From NCBI GenBank assembly GCA_033239525.1, contig BSYO01000035.1, positions 8,305,627 through 8,369,626 on the forward strand: a stretch of 64,000 nucleotides of DNA, in the 5' to 3' direction. The translations under genes were made by a program, and so were the position numbers. This DNA comes from Nepenthes gracilis (Eukaryota > Streptophyta > Magnoliopsida > Caryophyllales > Nepenthaceae). Of this stretch, positions 39,601 to 51,801 are shown in pieces (the first letter of the stretch is position 1; each line of letters opens with the position of its first letter). The notes under the pieces were generated by a model that made no database searches, was not told where the DNA came from, and saw only the letters and a program-made list of their open reading frames with translations.

Positions 39601-42600
39601 TCCTGTCCCAATGAGGGAATTTGGTCTTTTTAAAGAACTTGGACTCTGGTCTGATCATGCTCCCATTCAAGTCAGCAAAAATATCACAAACTTTTGAGTT
39701 CTATGAAACACCGGGCACAATCGCCTCTTCTTGTCCGGTATTATGTTCCTTTTTTCAAAGCTCAATGAATTGGGCGACATAGTTGGTTTTTAGTAAGTTG
39801 TAAGTTGTGGATGTAGATGTCCAAATTTTATAAGCATTGTCCAAAAACAAATAACCCTAAAAAATGGAGGTTGCATAGAATTAATTAACAAAGACATGAG
39901 AGGAACTTCTCAATTCCTACATATTTCATATATGAAGGATCATCAATCAAAATATTTTTCTGCATTTGGGTGATATTGCTAGACAATCTACGAGCCCTGT
40001 TGAACATGGAACATAACCTAGACTAGGCAAGATATTTTTCCCTTTGTCCTACTTTAATAATCCGTACATATGCACTATTATAAAGAGTCATAATAAAGCT
40101 TCCAACAGCATCAAGAGAGTTTGAGGAGGTTTAGGGACTGAAGTATAATTGATCAGACATGATAAGAAAGGTAAAATGCACTGCTAACAAGTGAGGGCTG
40201 AACCACAACAGTTAGGGAAAACCTTTGTGTTGGACTTGGCCCACAAATAACAAGGCAATGCTGACCTTTTAATCTAAGAAGCATTGATAGTTGACCGTTA
40301 CTCTTTGACACATGTCAGAATATTTTATTACTTATTCTTTTGAGTACAACATGATCTGACATGTTTTGGACAAGTAAGATTAGACTATATATATATATAT
40401 ATATTTTTATATTACTTAAAAAAAAAAAAAAAAAGATTAGACTATATTATAATTTTTTAGAAAAAAGAGTTTCCTAATAAGAGCTAAAAAAATTATAGCT
40501 ATTTAGTAATTTAGAAATAATTAAAAAAACATAATCGCTCATTGTTATCTTTTCTTTCCTATGTCGAATATGTTATAGCACTGCCCTTTATATTAACTCA
40601 CTGGCATATTGGTTTTTTGGTAGAATTTTTTAATGATGAAATTACTATATATATTTCTTGATAATTTTTCTATAACGCAGTGTTATTTGTTAGTTATATT
40701 CTGATATCAATTAGTATGTGTCCTTATTTTTGGAAAAATAGCATGTTAGTGTGTCGCCTCATGTCTTATATCATTGTATATGCTTTTTAGCTCTTAATGC
40801 TTTTTAGCTCTTAATAGACAAAAATCTTAGTTGTATGTCCAGTAGGAACGAAATAGGAGTGAAACCAAACAATACAGCGAGTGGAAGCAGGCAGATAGGC
40901 CACATCAATTCTGGCAAACATGTGTTAGATAACAGCCACTCCACGACATCAATAAATGGAATGTCTTTGGTGTTGCCCCTCTGATGCCTTGAATATGAAC
41001 AATTTTTTTCCCTATTTGCTGAATTTTGGAGATTGTTAGCAAACTTGGAGTTTCATCTTCATATATAGACATATGACTTCAATATCCATGAGGCTTCAAC
41101 TGTTGGCATGTGGACGTCAACAGTACACTATAGTGGTGTCGTCAGCCAGAAATTTAGGGTTTCTGCGGTCTCAATGTAGATTTGCTGGAAAAAGTTATAG
41201 GGAGGGAAATAGAAAATTTATTATTTGAATTTTCTTTTCATGCTCTGATGAAAGGGTTATAGAATGATTTCTTGGTACCTACACCCATCTAGTTATATTA
41301 ATAAGCAGAGAATGAAATTACATGGTTGCCCTTTGCAATTGCTAGTGGACTGTACGATAGTCTGCAATAAGATAGCTATCTTAAAGCCACCACCAACACC
41401 TAACCATCCTTAACATATAACTATTATGATTTATGAAGAAACCACATCATTCAAATCTGGCTGCCATAACATTTGCTAAACCTGGATATGGAGAGAATAT
41501 AGGGCTCTTATTTAATATTTTACTGCACTGTTTTGCCATCCTGCAACCTACAGGTTGTGCAATTGCATTCTTGGGCTACAACTTTTGTGGTTGTAAAATT
41601 TTTCTTTTCTTATGGTTTGTGCACAATACTTTTGAAGGTAATGATGTGGACTTGTTATGCAGTTTAGCGACTGGTGCAGTTCTAAATTATGGCTTTTTAC
41701 TGTATACTTATGTTTCTCATTGGTTTTGTTTTATATTTTCCCTCATTTTCCATCTCACAATTATGTCACATGTATCAAGCTTGCCTTGCTTACTTAATGT
41801 GTAATTTGCACAGACCTTGGACTATGATGGTATTACTGCTCCTGGGGAAATCATTAGATCAGATGACATCTTGGTCAATAAAGAAACCCCTATGATTACC
41901 AGGGGGCCAACTATTTCTTCCGGAGGATTACCAGATAGGTTGGTTTCCCGGTTGCTAATATTGTTTTTTCTTGTAAATCATTAGATTAATCATGCTGATA
42001 AGCAGCTTACTAAATTTTTTGAAGCCAATATAAGCGAACCCCAGTAAAGTCTGTTGGTCCTGTGGGTCAGACAACTGTTGTAGAGAGAGTTATTTGTTGT
42101 TCTGATAAGAATAACAATTTATGCATCAAATTCATGATGCGGGAAACTCGTCGACCAGAGGTAATTACAAAGTGAATCCATCTTATTTGAATGCCAAATT
42201 TATCATGTGATTTCTCGCTTACTATTATTATTGTTATCCCTCAGGTTGGTGACAAGTTTAGTAGCAGACATGGTCAAAAAGGTGTATGTGGGACCATCAT
42301 TCAACAGGAAGACTTTCCTGTTAGTGAACGAGGCATCTGCCCAGATTTGATTATGAATCCTCATGGTTTTCCTAGGTAATCTTCTTTGGTTGAATTTTTT
42401 ATCAGCCTTATTGATGTGGTGCTCTTTTTCTTTTGATACATAAACTGGGATAAGAAAGATGGTGAGGAATGAGCTTGGGCCGCTGGCCTGGGCAAGTGGG
42501 TAGCCCACCAACTAGCTATCGTAATGAGTCCCCAATAACCTGTCCACCTGCTTGAAATAAATGCCATGGGTGGTTGCTATTTGTATAAGATTTGTATATT

Positions 42601-45600
42601 AAACGGTGACTGGTTGTTTGAGACAAAGGCTTTTTGCATTAAGGGCCCCAAAGAGAGTTGGATACACTCAATTTTATTCCTAATACACGACCTTTCCCAC
42701 ATCTCTAGGAAGGGTTTGACATATACAGTCCTACCTTTGCATTACATAGAAATGTTTGTGGTTTGAACCTGTGTCTTCCTAGTTACAGTTAAGCAAACTT
42801 TTTTTGCCAAAGCTCACCTTCAAAGGATTTCCATATTATATGGACAGAAATAATTAGTAAAAGTCCATTAATATGTAAGTAATTCAATATACCTTAAAAC
42901 CACATTAAAGAGAACTGAGCACAAACTTTTTGGTTTTCTTTTTTCTCCTTTGTAGAAAGGAAAAAAAATGTAGAAATTATGCTTTCGGTTACCACCCACC
43001 AAATTCCAATTTGCAAGCAACATTTGTTATTGAAGGCCAGGGAGAAACACTCAAGGACCTATGATGGCCATCACTTGCAAGCTACAGAATCTATCACTTG
43101 CTGACAAGATTTGTGGTATGGAGTACCATAGAAACAAAGAGGGAGAGAAGGAATGGGCAGAGATAGAGATGGTAAGCTATAATTGAAACTTTGTTGTTAA
43201 AGGAGTGCCTAAGGTGCATCTAGGCGCACCTAGGCTTGGGACTCAAAGCCAGTCACCTCAGCACACCTAGGCGATGTTCATTCCACGAAGCACACGCCCT
43301 TTTTGAGGCTCAAAGTGTGGTCTTTGAGTGCCTCATATATTATTTTTCAAAAAAAAATTAAATTATTATTTTTTAAAATTAGTTATCATATATGAATGCT
43401 ACTTCCAATACTAACTTATTTTTTTGTCAAATTAGGATTGATAAATGTAGAGAATTGCTGATTAGGAGAATGAATGAAAATAATGAATTTGCATTCTGAG
43501 AATCTGATGATATTTTTTGACAAATGGTTTTATTGTTAAAATAGTTAGAGTAAATAAAATTATGCATCCTAGTAAATTGAGGAAGTTAAACCTTAAATAA
43601 TATGTGCCTCTGTTTCTATTTGTTGGAGTTTGCAAATGATGAAGATTTTAATATAGAGAGATATAAAGATAAAGTCATCATTCAAGTCTACATGCTAAGA
43701 AAGGAGAAACAGATTAATTTTTTTAAAATAATGATAAATGTTATTCTTTACTATGAGTATCTTAAGAATAATATTTCAAATTTATTAATGAATTTTATAA
43801 TTCTTATGCATTTGTGGTGAATTGTGCTTATCTATTGCTATTAGTGTTGTTAGTTGAAGTATGAGTTTGTAATTGAAAACAGAATTTTCTTTAGTGTTTC
43901 TTATTTTGTTATTATCCTTGATAATTTCATCATTATAAGAACATTGTCTCACTTCCATTAGACTTGTGCCAGAGACCCTTTGGCCTTGCATCTTCAAGAC
44001 CACTGATTGAAAAAGGACAAGAAAAAGACGATGAAAGGAAAAGAGGGAGCAGAAGGAAAGCACTAGACTAGCTACCATCAGTTCTGACCTCCTTGGATTT
44101 AAAACTTCTAATTTCTAGGCAATTTATATAGATCAGAGTTACAGCATTTTTATTTGTTCCAAAAAATTTGAAAATATTTTTTTCACAAATCACACAATTC
44201 GTAGGTCTTCAATCAATGTATCTTAATTCCTGAACTTCTATCAATGGGCTTGATTCCCAGATTTTTTTGTCTTCTCTGCAGTGCTCTCTTTTTTTATTTT
44301 TATTTTTTTGTTTGATATATTTTACTATAAGATCTGAATTGTGTGTGATTGTGAAACTGATTCTTGGTCCTCTTATCTTGATATTTTGCAGTGGAACAGT
44401 ATAAAAAATATTTCAATATCATTTTGCTACTAATCTTGCTTTGAATTTTCCAATAAATTTACTCTCAATATTGGGAATGAAATCCCTTTTGGGTCCAACA
44501 ACTGTTTTTGAGATGGAACAGTTCTCCAGTATCTGTAACTAATGATGTGAGCTCTTAAACCACTGCCTCTTCCAATTGAGATGAGCAAGAGCTTCCTTCT
44601 AGTGTTAAGGGTTAGAACTTGAAGACAGGGCATAAAAGATTCATAGGAGAGTGGCACATAATGATGACATTCTCATAACTTTTAAATTCTATCAAATGCT
44701 TGGCGACAAAATCTGAGCATGATCTTCCACATTGTTTAATTTCTTTGCCCTCTTTTTAGAACCATTATGATGTTTTTGGTGGTAAAAACCAGTATAATCT
44801 TTGTGCTTGGGGCAATGATGCAGCAAGGTAAAAACCAGTCTGATGTTTTAAAGTTCTAAGAATTTCAGCATATATCAGTTGAGGAAAGAGAGAGTTGATT
44901 TCCTGGACCAACCCCATGACTGCTGATACAACAGCAAGGCTGTTATTAGGTACCGCGTACAGGACTAACCTTGATGAGGTTGGTAACTGGTACCAGATTC
45001 CCAGAACTACTTCTGACAGGTTATCAGTGTTTTGATGCGATTTGACAAACCTTTGATACCACCCACATCCTATACTCTTGCACATCATTCAGGATATGAT
45101 GACTTTCTCATGTTTAGTTTCTTATGGCAGTTCATTCTGTTTTACCTCTTTCCTATAATGGTTTAGGATCAAAGTCTTACCACAAATTGATGCTGATTCA
45201 TGTATTGTTGTTCTCATCAGCCGAATGACAGTTGGGAAAATGATAGAGCTTCTAGGGAGCAAAGCTGGAGTTTCGACTGGCAGATTTCATTATGGAAGTG
45301 CCTTTGGAGAACCAAGTGGCCATGCTGACAAAGTTGAGACTATAAGGTATGCTATCTTTTACCTTGTGGATTTCTTCTCTCTGTTTTGTGAAACTTCATC
45401 TTCTGAATGTAGTTCTTGTGCTTTGTTACAGTGAAACCTTAGTAAAGCATGGCTTTAGCTACAGTGGCAAGGACTTCCTTTATTCAGGTTTTGCTATTTC
45501 CTTCAACCATTACCATTTTGAACCAAATCTGTGTGTAGTGGTTGGTTTTAGTTTTGACCGTGACAAAGGAGTCGTTTTCATTTGGTTCTAAGTAGCTGTG

Positions 45601-48600
45601 ACAATACTGAGTTGTAATCATTATTATGAAACTGTACTAATGATATATAGCTGGCAGCTTCACTCCACAAGCCAAATACAAATATTGGATTGTAACGTAG
45701 TTGCATATATTTTGTTCTGGGCTGATTCCCAACTGTAGTTGAAAGAGTAACAGTGTTTAGTAGTCACTGACCTGCGTGAAGTATTGCTAACTTATTAAAC
45801 ATGTTGTCCTTTTAATCCTTCAAGAAGGGCATTACTAACCTCAACTTGCTGGCACTATGCTTTATTTATATTGTTCAAGACTACTGCTTTGTTATTTCAT
45901 TCTTTTCTGGTATTAATGTTAGTTCCTAATAAACATGCTTTTATTACCACTAGTTGGAGCTTGGAATGACAATTCCTATATTCTGCGGAGTCATAGTTTT
46001 CAGAAAATATAGTATTATTCAAATATAAACTTTTCATGGCTTATTTATAATGCAAACTAGCTTTTGATACTTTATCTACTAGAAAGTATTTCTTTTAAGT
46101 ACAAAGGAACTTATAATTTCTGATGTTACTCCAGGTATAACTGGATCTCCACTGCAGGCTTACATCTTTATGGGCCCTATTTACTACCAAAAGTTAAAAC
46201 ACATGGTGAGACCTATATGCTACTATGTACTTGCTTTTTTTGTACTGCTGTTTTCTTTTAAGATATGAGGGTACATCTTTTATAATATATAGAAACATGA
46301 GAAAAATCCTGAATAAGACTGACTACTATCCGTCCACTACACCAGATGCATCAACATATAATACTGTAAAAATAAGCAATACCAAAGGGATCCCAAGATG
46401 CATAAAGGTTTACCTTGGCCTGTAACATGGACCAAGCTCCTGAATGGAGAGAAGAATGTTTCTAAGGTGGGGATTTTGAAAAATTATGGAGCTTATCCAA
46501 TGCATTCATCCTAGAGAAGTACATATGCTGATTCATCACATCAAGTGGAGAGAATCGATCATTATTTCTTGGAAGAAGTGTATTTGGATAGAAAGAAGAG
46601 CCTGTGTTTTTAGATGGAAATAGTAGAAATCCTAGGACATGGTAAAATGCACTCCCAGGAAAAATGTCTGCGTTTTATCTTACAGAGGTGAGGAACAAAC
46701 TGACTGCAAAAAACTTTTGCAGCTACTGTACATAGCTTCAGATCTACTCCTCATTTTTCATTTCCAAAACTATACTTTCCTCCATTAAATGGGGACAAAA
46801 CAAGAAATTGGGAAAGTTTTCTATAAGCCCATAACTCACAGGTTTTCAGATCATTTCCTTCGAAACTGGCCACACATCGCCTTACATTCTATTCTTGATC
46901 TTAAGAGATTGCCTAAAAGGATATGGATTTCATCCCACTTGATGAACACTTGAAAGTTGAAACCAAAGGCCATCCTCTTTTGGCTTCTTTACTTGAAGAT
47001 GCATGCATCTACTTTCACTTGGTACAATCTGGCATTGCATTAACTTATTTTATGGAACTTTCACTCAGGTACTACTTTGCCAGCAACTGTAGAAAGTAGT
47101 GTTCATAGTCTGTTGTTTTTTTTCATTTTCACTTCCTTTCTGTGAGCATTTCTTTTGCTCAATACTTTAATTGTAGCTCTTTGGGACACTTTTTTCTTAG
47201 ATGAGAATCTTAAGTAACTCAAGAGACACTGTACTTTTCCAAAAGAGCTGTTGAAAGAAGTTAAAATCGAGGCTCTGCAAGAATAATGACATTTGTTCTT
47301 GAATTGCTGTGGAAAATTCCATATACGTTCCTAGTTAAGTAGATTTTGCAAGTTCTCACCCAGAAAAAAGCTAATTTCAATCACAGATGCGTAGAGAAGG
47401 TGAAGAGTTCTTTAGTTCTGGGGATCATTATTTAACCATTGGTCAATGGGATTGAAGTTACACTAAACACCTCTGACATACACGTAACTTTCTGACTTAA
47501 ACATCATCAATACCATTAGTTGAAATTGGGCAAAATGATGCTCTGAACTTTTATCAGCCATAAATGAAGATTCATTCACCACCAATTTTTTATTTAACTT
47601 AGGAAATTGGTCACTTCATATTGTATCCAAGTATCCTGCTTTCACTTCTCCCTCATATTTCATATTTTTGAATTTCTGGGCCTTGTGTTAAGTGATACTA
47701 TCTGGGAATTTTCTATCAATAGTTGAGCTAAATGGAAGTCTCTTGTCAGTGTTTCTCTTGGAAAATCATGCATCTAGGAAGCAAAATGTGGTTGAATTTC
47801 CCTTGCTGATATTATATCACATTTGAATACATCTGAACTGACTAAGGCCTGAATAGTAATCAAGGAATCCCTGACCACTTCCATGCATAAATGATTTATG
47901 AATGCAAGCCCTTTGATCATAAGGCAATCCAGGATTGTTGCCCCCACGATTGCATGATCAATCAAGTGAACACAACCGTCATTTGCCTTGGCCTAAGGTA
48001 GTAGCACCATCCAAGTTCTCCAATGTCCATCCTTTTTCTTGTTGCAGTGTTCTTTACAAGATCATGTCAAAAGTCCTTGCAAATTGGATTAAAGCTATGC
48101 TGCTGGGGTTGGTGATCTAGTGCCAAAAGCATTTGTTGCTAGTAGCAATACTGGGGACAATAAATTGCCTACCCAGGAGCTCCTTCAAAGGTACCATACT
48201 AGAAAAGGGAAGACTCAGTGTGATCAACCTTCTTATGATAGCATATGATTCAGTGGTCTGGAAATTTTTCTCTACACTTGACCAGATGGGATTCCTGAGC
48301 ATTACGATCTAATGAATAAGGCAATGCAGTACCACAACAGTTTTCTCTGTACCCATCAATTGGGAACCTGTTGAAAGGAATAAAGGGTCTTCTGTAGGGG
48401 TATCCAATTTCACGATATCTTTTTGTTCTGGCCATATAGTGTTGGAGTGCTCACCTGTAATGATCCTCATTTTCAGTATCATTGGAATTGTGAATGGACA
48501 TGAACCACTCTGCTCTCATTTGCGGACAACTTTCTACTATTTGCTCACATTTGGTAGTGGCTAACCCCTACATGGTGAGAACCATTTAAAGGTGCTTGGC

Positions 48601-51600
48601 AGTACTCATAGAGTTTGGACATCAAAGCTGACACAAGTAGAGTGAACTATTTGTTTGTGCTGGAAACACATCTTTAGGCCAAGATCTGCAAAGATTATAG
48701 GCTTCCAACTTGGTGAGCTCCTTGCGAGATACTTTGGGGGTCCCCCTAATTCCTACTATTCTATGCAGCTGATTTCCACAAACTAGTAGTAAAAAGAGTC
48801 ACAAGGCTTATCTTCTCGTGGAGGAATAAATGGTTGTTCTTTGGAGGTAGACTCTTAACATATTTGCTCCATCCCGTCTACATTGCATGTATATTGGGCT
48901 TCTATCTTTATCCTCCTGAAAGCAATTCTTAATTAGATTGAGAGCCTACTGAGATGATTCCCGTGGCATGGGAATGTTGAAGGGATGACATCTGTGGAAG
49001 TAGCATGAGAGGATGTGTTGAACATGGCCCTTGTGTCCTGGAAGCTTAGGGGACTAGTTACAAAAGAGGATACATTCCACAAATTGGGATCAGAAAATTG
49101 GGGTTCATAGGTACATGCAGAAAGATGCATTTGTATAGTGAAGATCCCACAAAATGTTCAGTTGGGCCTCTAGAAAATCATGATATAAAGTCTTATCATT
49201 AGACCCTTTGTTTGCATCACCATTGGCAATGGTGCTAACACCTTCCTTTGGTAAGACTGGCGTCAGATGAGTCCAGTGCTGGACAGAGAATGGATTACAT
49301 TGTTTCCAGGGCTTCCGAGGCATACTAAAGTTATTGCCATCGTTAGAGGCTTGTCTTGTACTCAGTTAAATGTGTTCTCAATGGAGATTCAAGAATTAAG
49401 GGAAGATGCTACAGATTGGATTTGGGTCATATAATAACTGACTGTTCACAATTTAATTATCCTGAAGAATTTTCCAACTTCCAATCCATGAAAAACTAGT
49501 TTTTGTGGTCAAACCTGATCTTAACCAGTAAGCCCATGCTTCCATATTATGACTCGCTAGTGTGGAAGAGAGACGGCATGATGGACCCAATACAACAATC
49601 ACCAACAGATGAACTGTGTCTGTGCAACATAGATATGGAATCCCATGAAAACATGTTCTTCAAATGTTCTTTTGTGAAACATATATTCACTTCTATGGTA
49701 CTTTATTGTACGATAGATATAAGGTCCATCTATATTGTAAACAAATCTAGCACATTGTGTGGAAGTGCAGAATGTTGGCCCAACTTGGAGTACTTTGTTT
49801 AGGCTCAAAATAGAGAGGGGGAAAGAATAGGCTCAAAATAGTGGAGGGGAAAGAAGGAAAATTCCACCGCATTTTGCCTGACACTTGCAACATCAGTATG
49901 TTTTATTTGGAAAGAAGGTAATAAGAGAATATTTCAAAATGCCCCTCCAGCAGATGTGGACACAATTTTCTTGAAAGTTTATACAGCTGTGCGGAAGAAG
50001 CTCTCTACAGCAAGATTCCAAAAGGATATATTTGATAAATGATCACAAGTTGGGGCCTTGTCATGTCATGCATGCGGGTGGCCCAACAAGGCCAAAGAAT
50101 GATGAATCTTTGGGACAGTGAATCTTGAATACGTTGTTCAGGGGCTGACATTTTCTGCCCCTTAAATATTCAGTCCAGGGACTCACTATGCTGTTCATTT
50201 AGATTATCTTCTCCTTATATGGAATAAAATATTGTTATTGACCATATCAAACAATAAATATCAGCATCAGACGCTGTGGATGCCAAAAAAAAAAAATATC
50301 TCATAGCCGCATCAAAAGTGGGTGATCTATAATTTCACCATCTTTTATTATATATCTATGTATGTAAAGAGATTTGTTCAACTTAATTAATTGAGCTTGA
50401 TATATTGTTAGGTCATTAAAAATATCATAAAATTAGTAATCTATGTATATTTGTACCATTGGACTAAATATGGATTTATTCTCCTGATGTCGCTAATACA
50501 ATGACATCGCAACAAATTTCTAGTATTGGGATCTAGTACTGATACACAATGATGGATATTTTTGATCCATGCTACACAATATTATTCTTTAGAGTACTAA
50601 ACTGCATGTTAGCTCTGATTCCTGATTTCTAGATATGCCTTAGACCAAACATTTAGATCCTAACTTTTGTAGATTTTGATCTTTTCTATATAACCGTTAG
50701 TCAACTACCTTGAAAAGATTAGTGATGAATGCATGAAACATATAAAACCTTTGTGTTTCTTCAGGGATTCAATTCATTTTTAGGAAGTGATTGTTGACTG
50801 TACATAATGGTGTTATGGACTTAAATATGACCTTCGTTGATCATAAGCAATAAAATTTGAAATAGATTAATGATATTTTTTTTAACTCAATATTAACTGG
50901 TTTAGTTTTTCATCTTAATATAATTCTTGCAGCCTTGCAAATCACTAGACCTCATGGATCCTTTTATTTGTGAAACCTCATTCCTTATATGTTGTTTAGG
51001 TCTTAGATAAAATGCATGCACGAGCTATGGGCCCACGTGTTATGATGACCCGACAGCCAACTGAAGGAAGGAGTCGAAATGGAGGTATTATTTCTAGAGT
51101 AGACATTTTACTTAAAAAACAAAAGGCCATTTTTTCCCAACAACTTTACATCTATTCAGGTCTGAGGGTTGGAGAAATGGAGCGTGATTGTTTGATTGCT
51201 TATGGTGCTAGCAGCCTGTTATACGAACGCTTGATGCTCTCAAGCGATCCTTTTGAGGCCCAAGTAAGTGCATGACTCAGATTGTATACTTTTTTTTCCA
51301 TATAAAATTAAGAAATTCACTGCATTTGTCGGAATATATATGTACAATTGTAAGTAAATACATTATTTTCCTTTTGCTCTCTTGAAGTTGTAGAGTGAGC
51401 AGCTGATAATGAATTTGTTTCAAAGAAATAAAAAGAGGTCTCCACAGCATTATGAGATTGAAGACAAGTTGTTTTCTTGCAAATTATTTGTGAAGTTTAC
51501 TTGAGTCAAATGTATTGTAAATTATAAAGTGCAGTGTACTGCCTCATTAAAAATTTTCCTTGTGAATAATGAGAACCGGGGAGCTACACCTCACTCCTGA

Positions 51601-51770
51601 GACACAACCCTTTCGTTAGATATAAGTCCAACGATCTATGTATTTTATATTTGAAAAAGAAATGAAAGCAAAATGAAAAAAGAAAAAAAAAATGCACCTG
51701 GGCCATAGGATTTATGTTCAATAGTCTCGGAGGAGAGACAAAGGAACTGCGCATTAGTTTGAGGGCCCCC

Positions 51771-51801
<31 letters not shown>

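Larger units (their letters stand above)
35485..41415 (-). mobile_element. Antisense Ty1/Copia retrotransposon, about 5.9 kb, structurally complete but dead
   Basis: It fills most of the 6.57-kb NRPC2 intron. Two short LTRs (35485-35637 and 41249-41415) flank an internal region that reads on the minus strand as gag (about 39590-39890), integrase (37970-38430), reverse transcriptase (36594-37400) and RNase H (35790-36260), the normal Copia order. The complement of a tRNA primer site (CATGCTCTGAT, 41239-41249) touches the high-coordinate LTR and a polypurine tract (complement at 35643-35654, CTCTCCCCTTTG) touches the other. All coding parts carry stops and frameshifts. Exact outer ends and target duplication not settled. 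Confidence 0.82.

Noticed and set aside
41433..41895. Plus-strand open frames of 123 and 68 codons
   Set aside because: They lie across the Copia LTR edge, intron and exon 11 in the wrong frame for NRPC2.
47774..47965. Minus-strand 63-codon open frame
   Set aside because: Opposite strand of the region leading into the LINE reverse transcriptase; no motif of its own.
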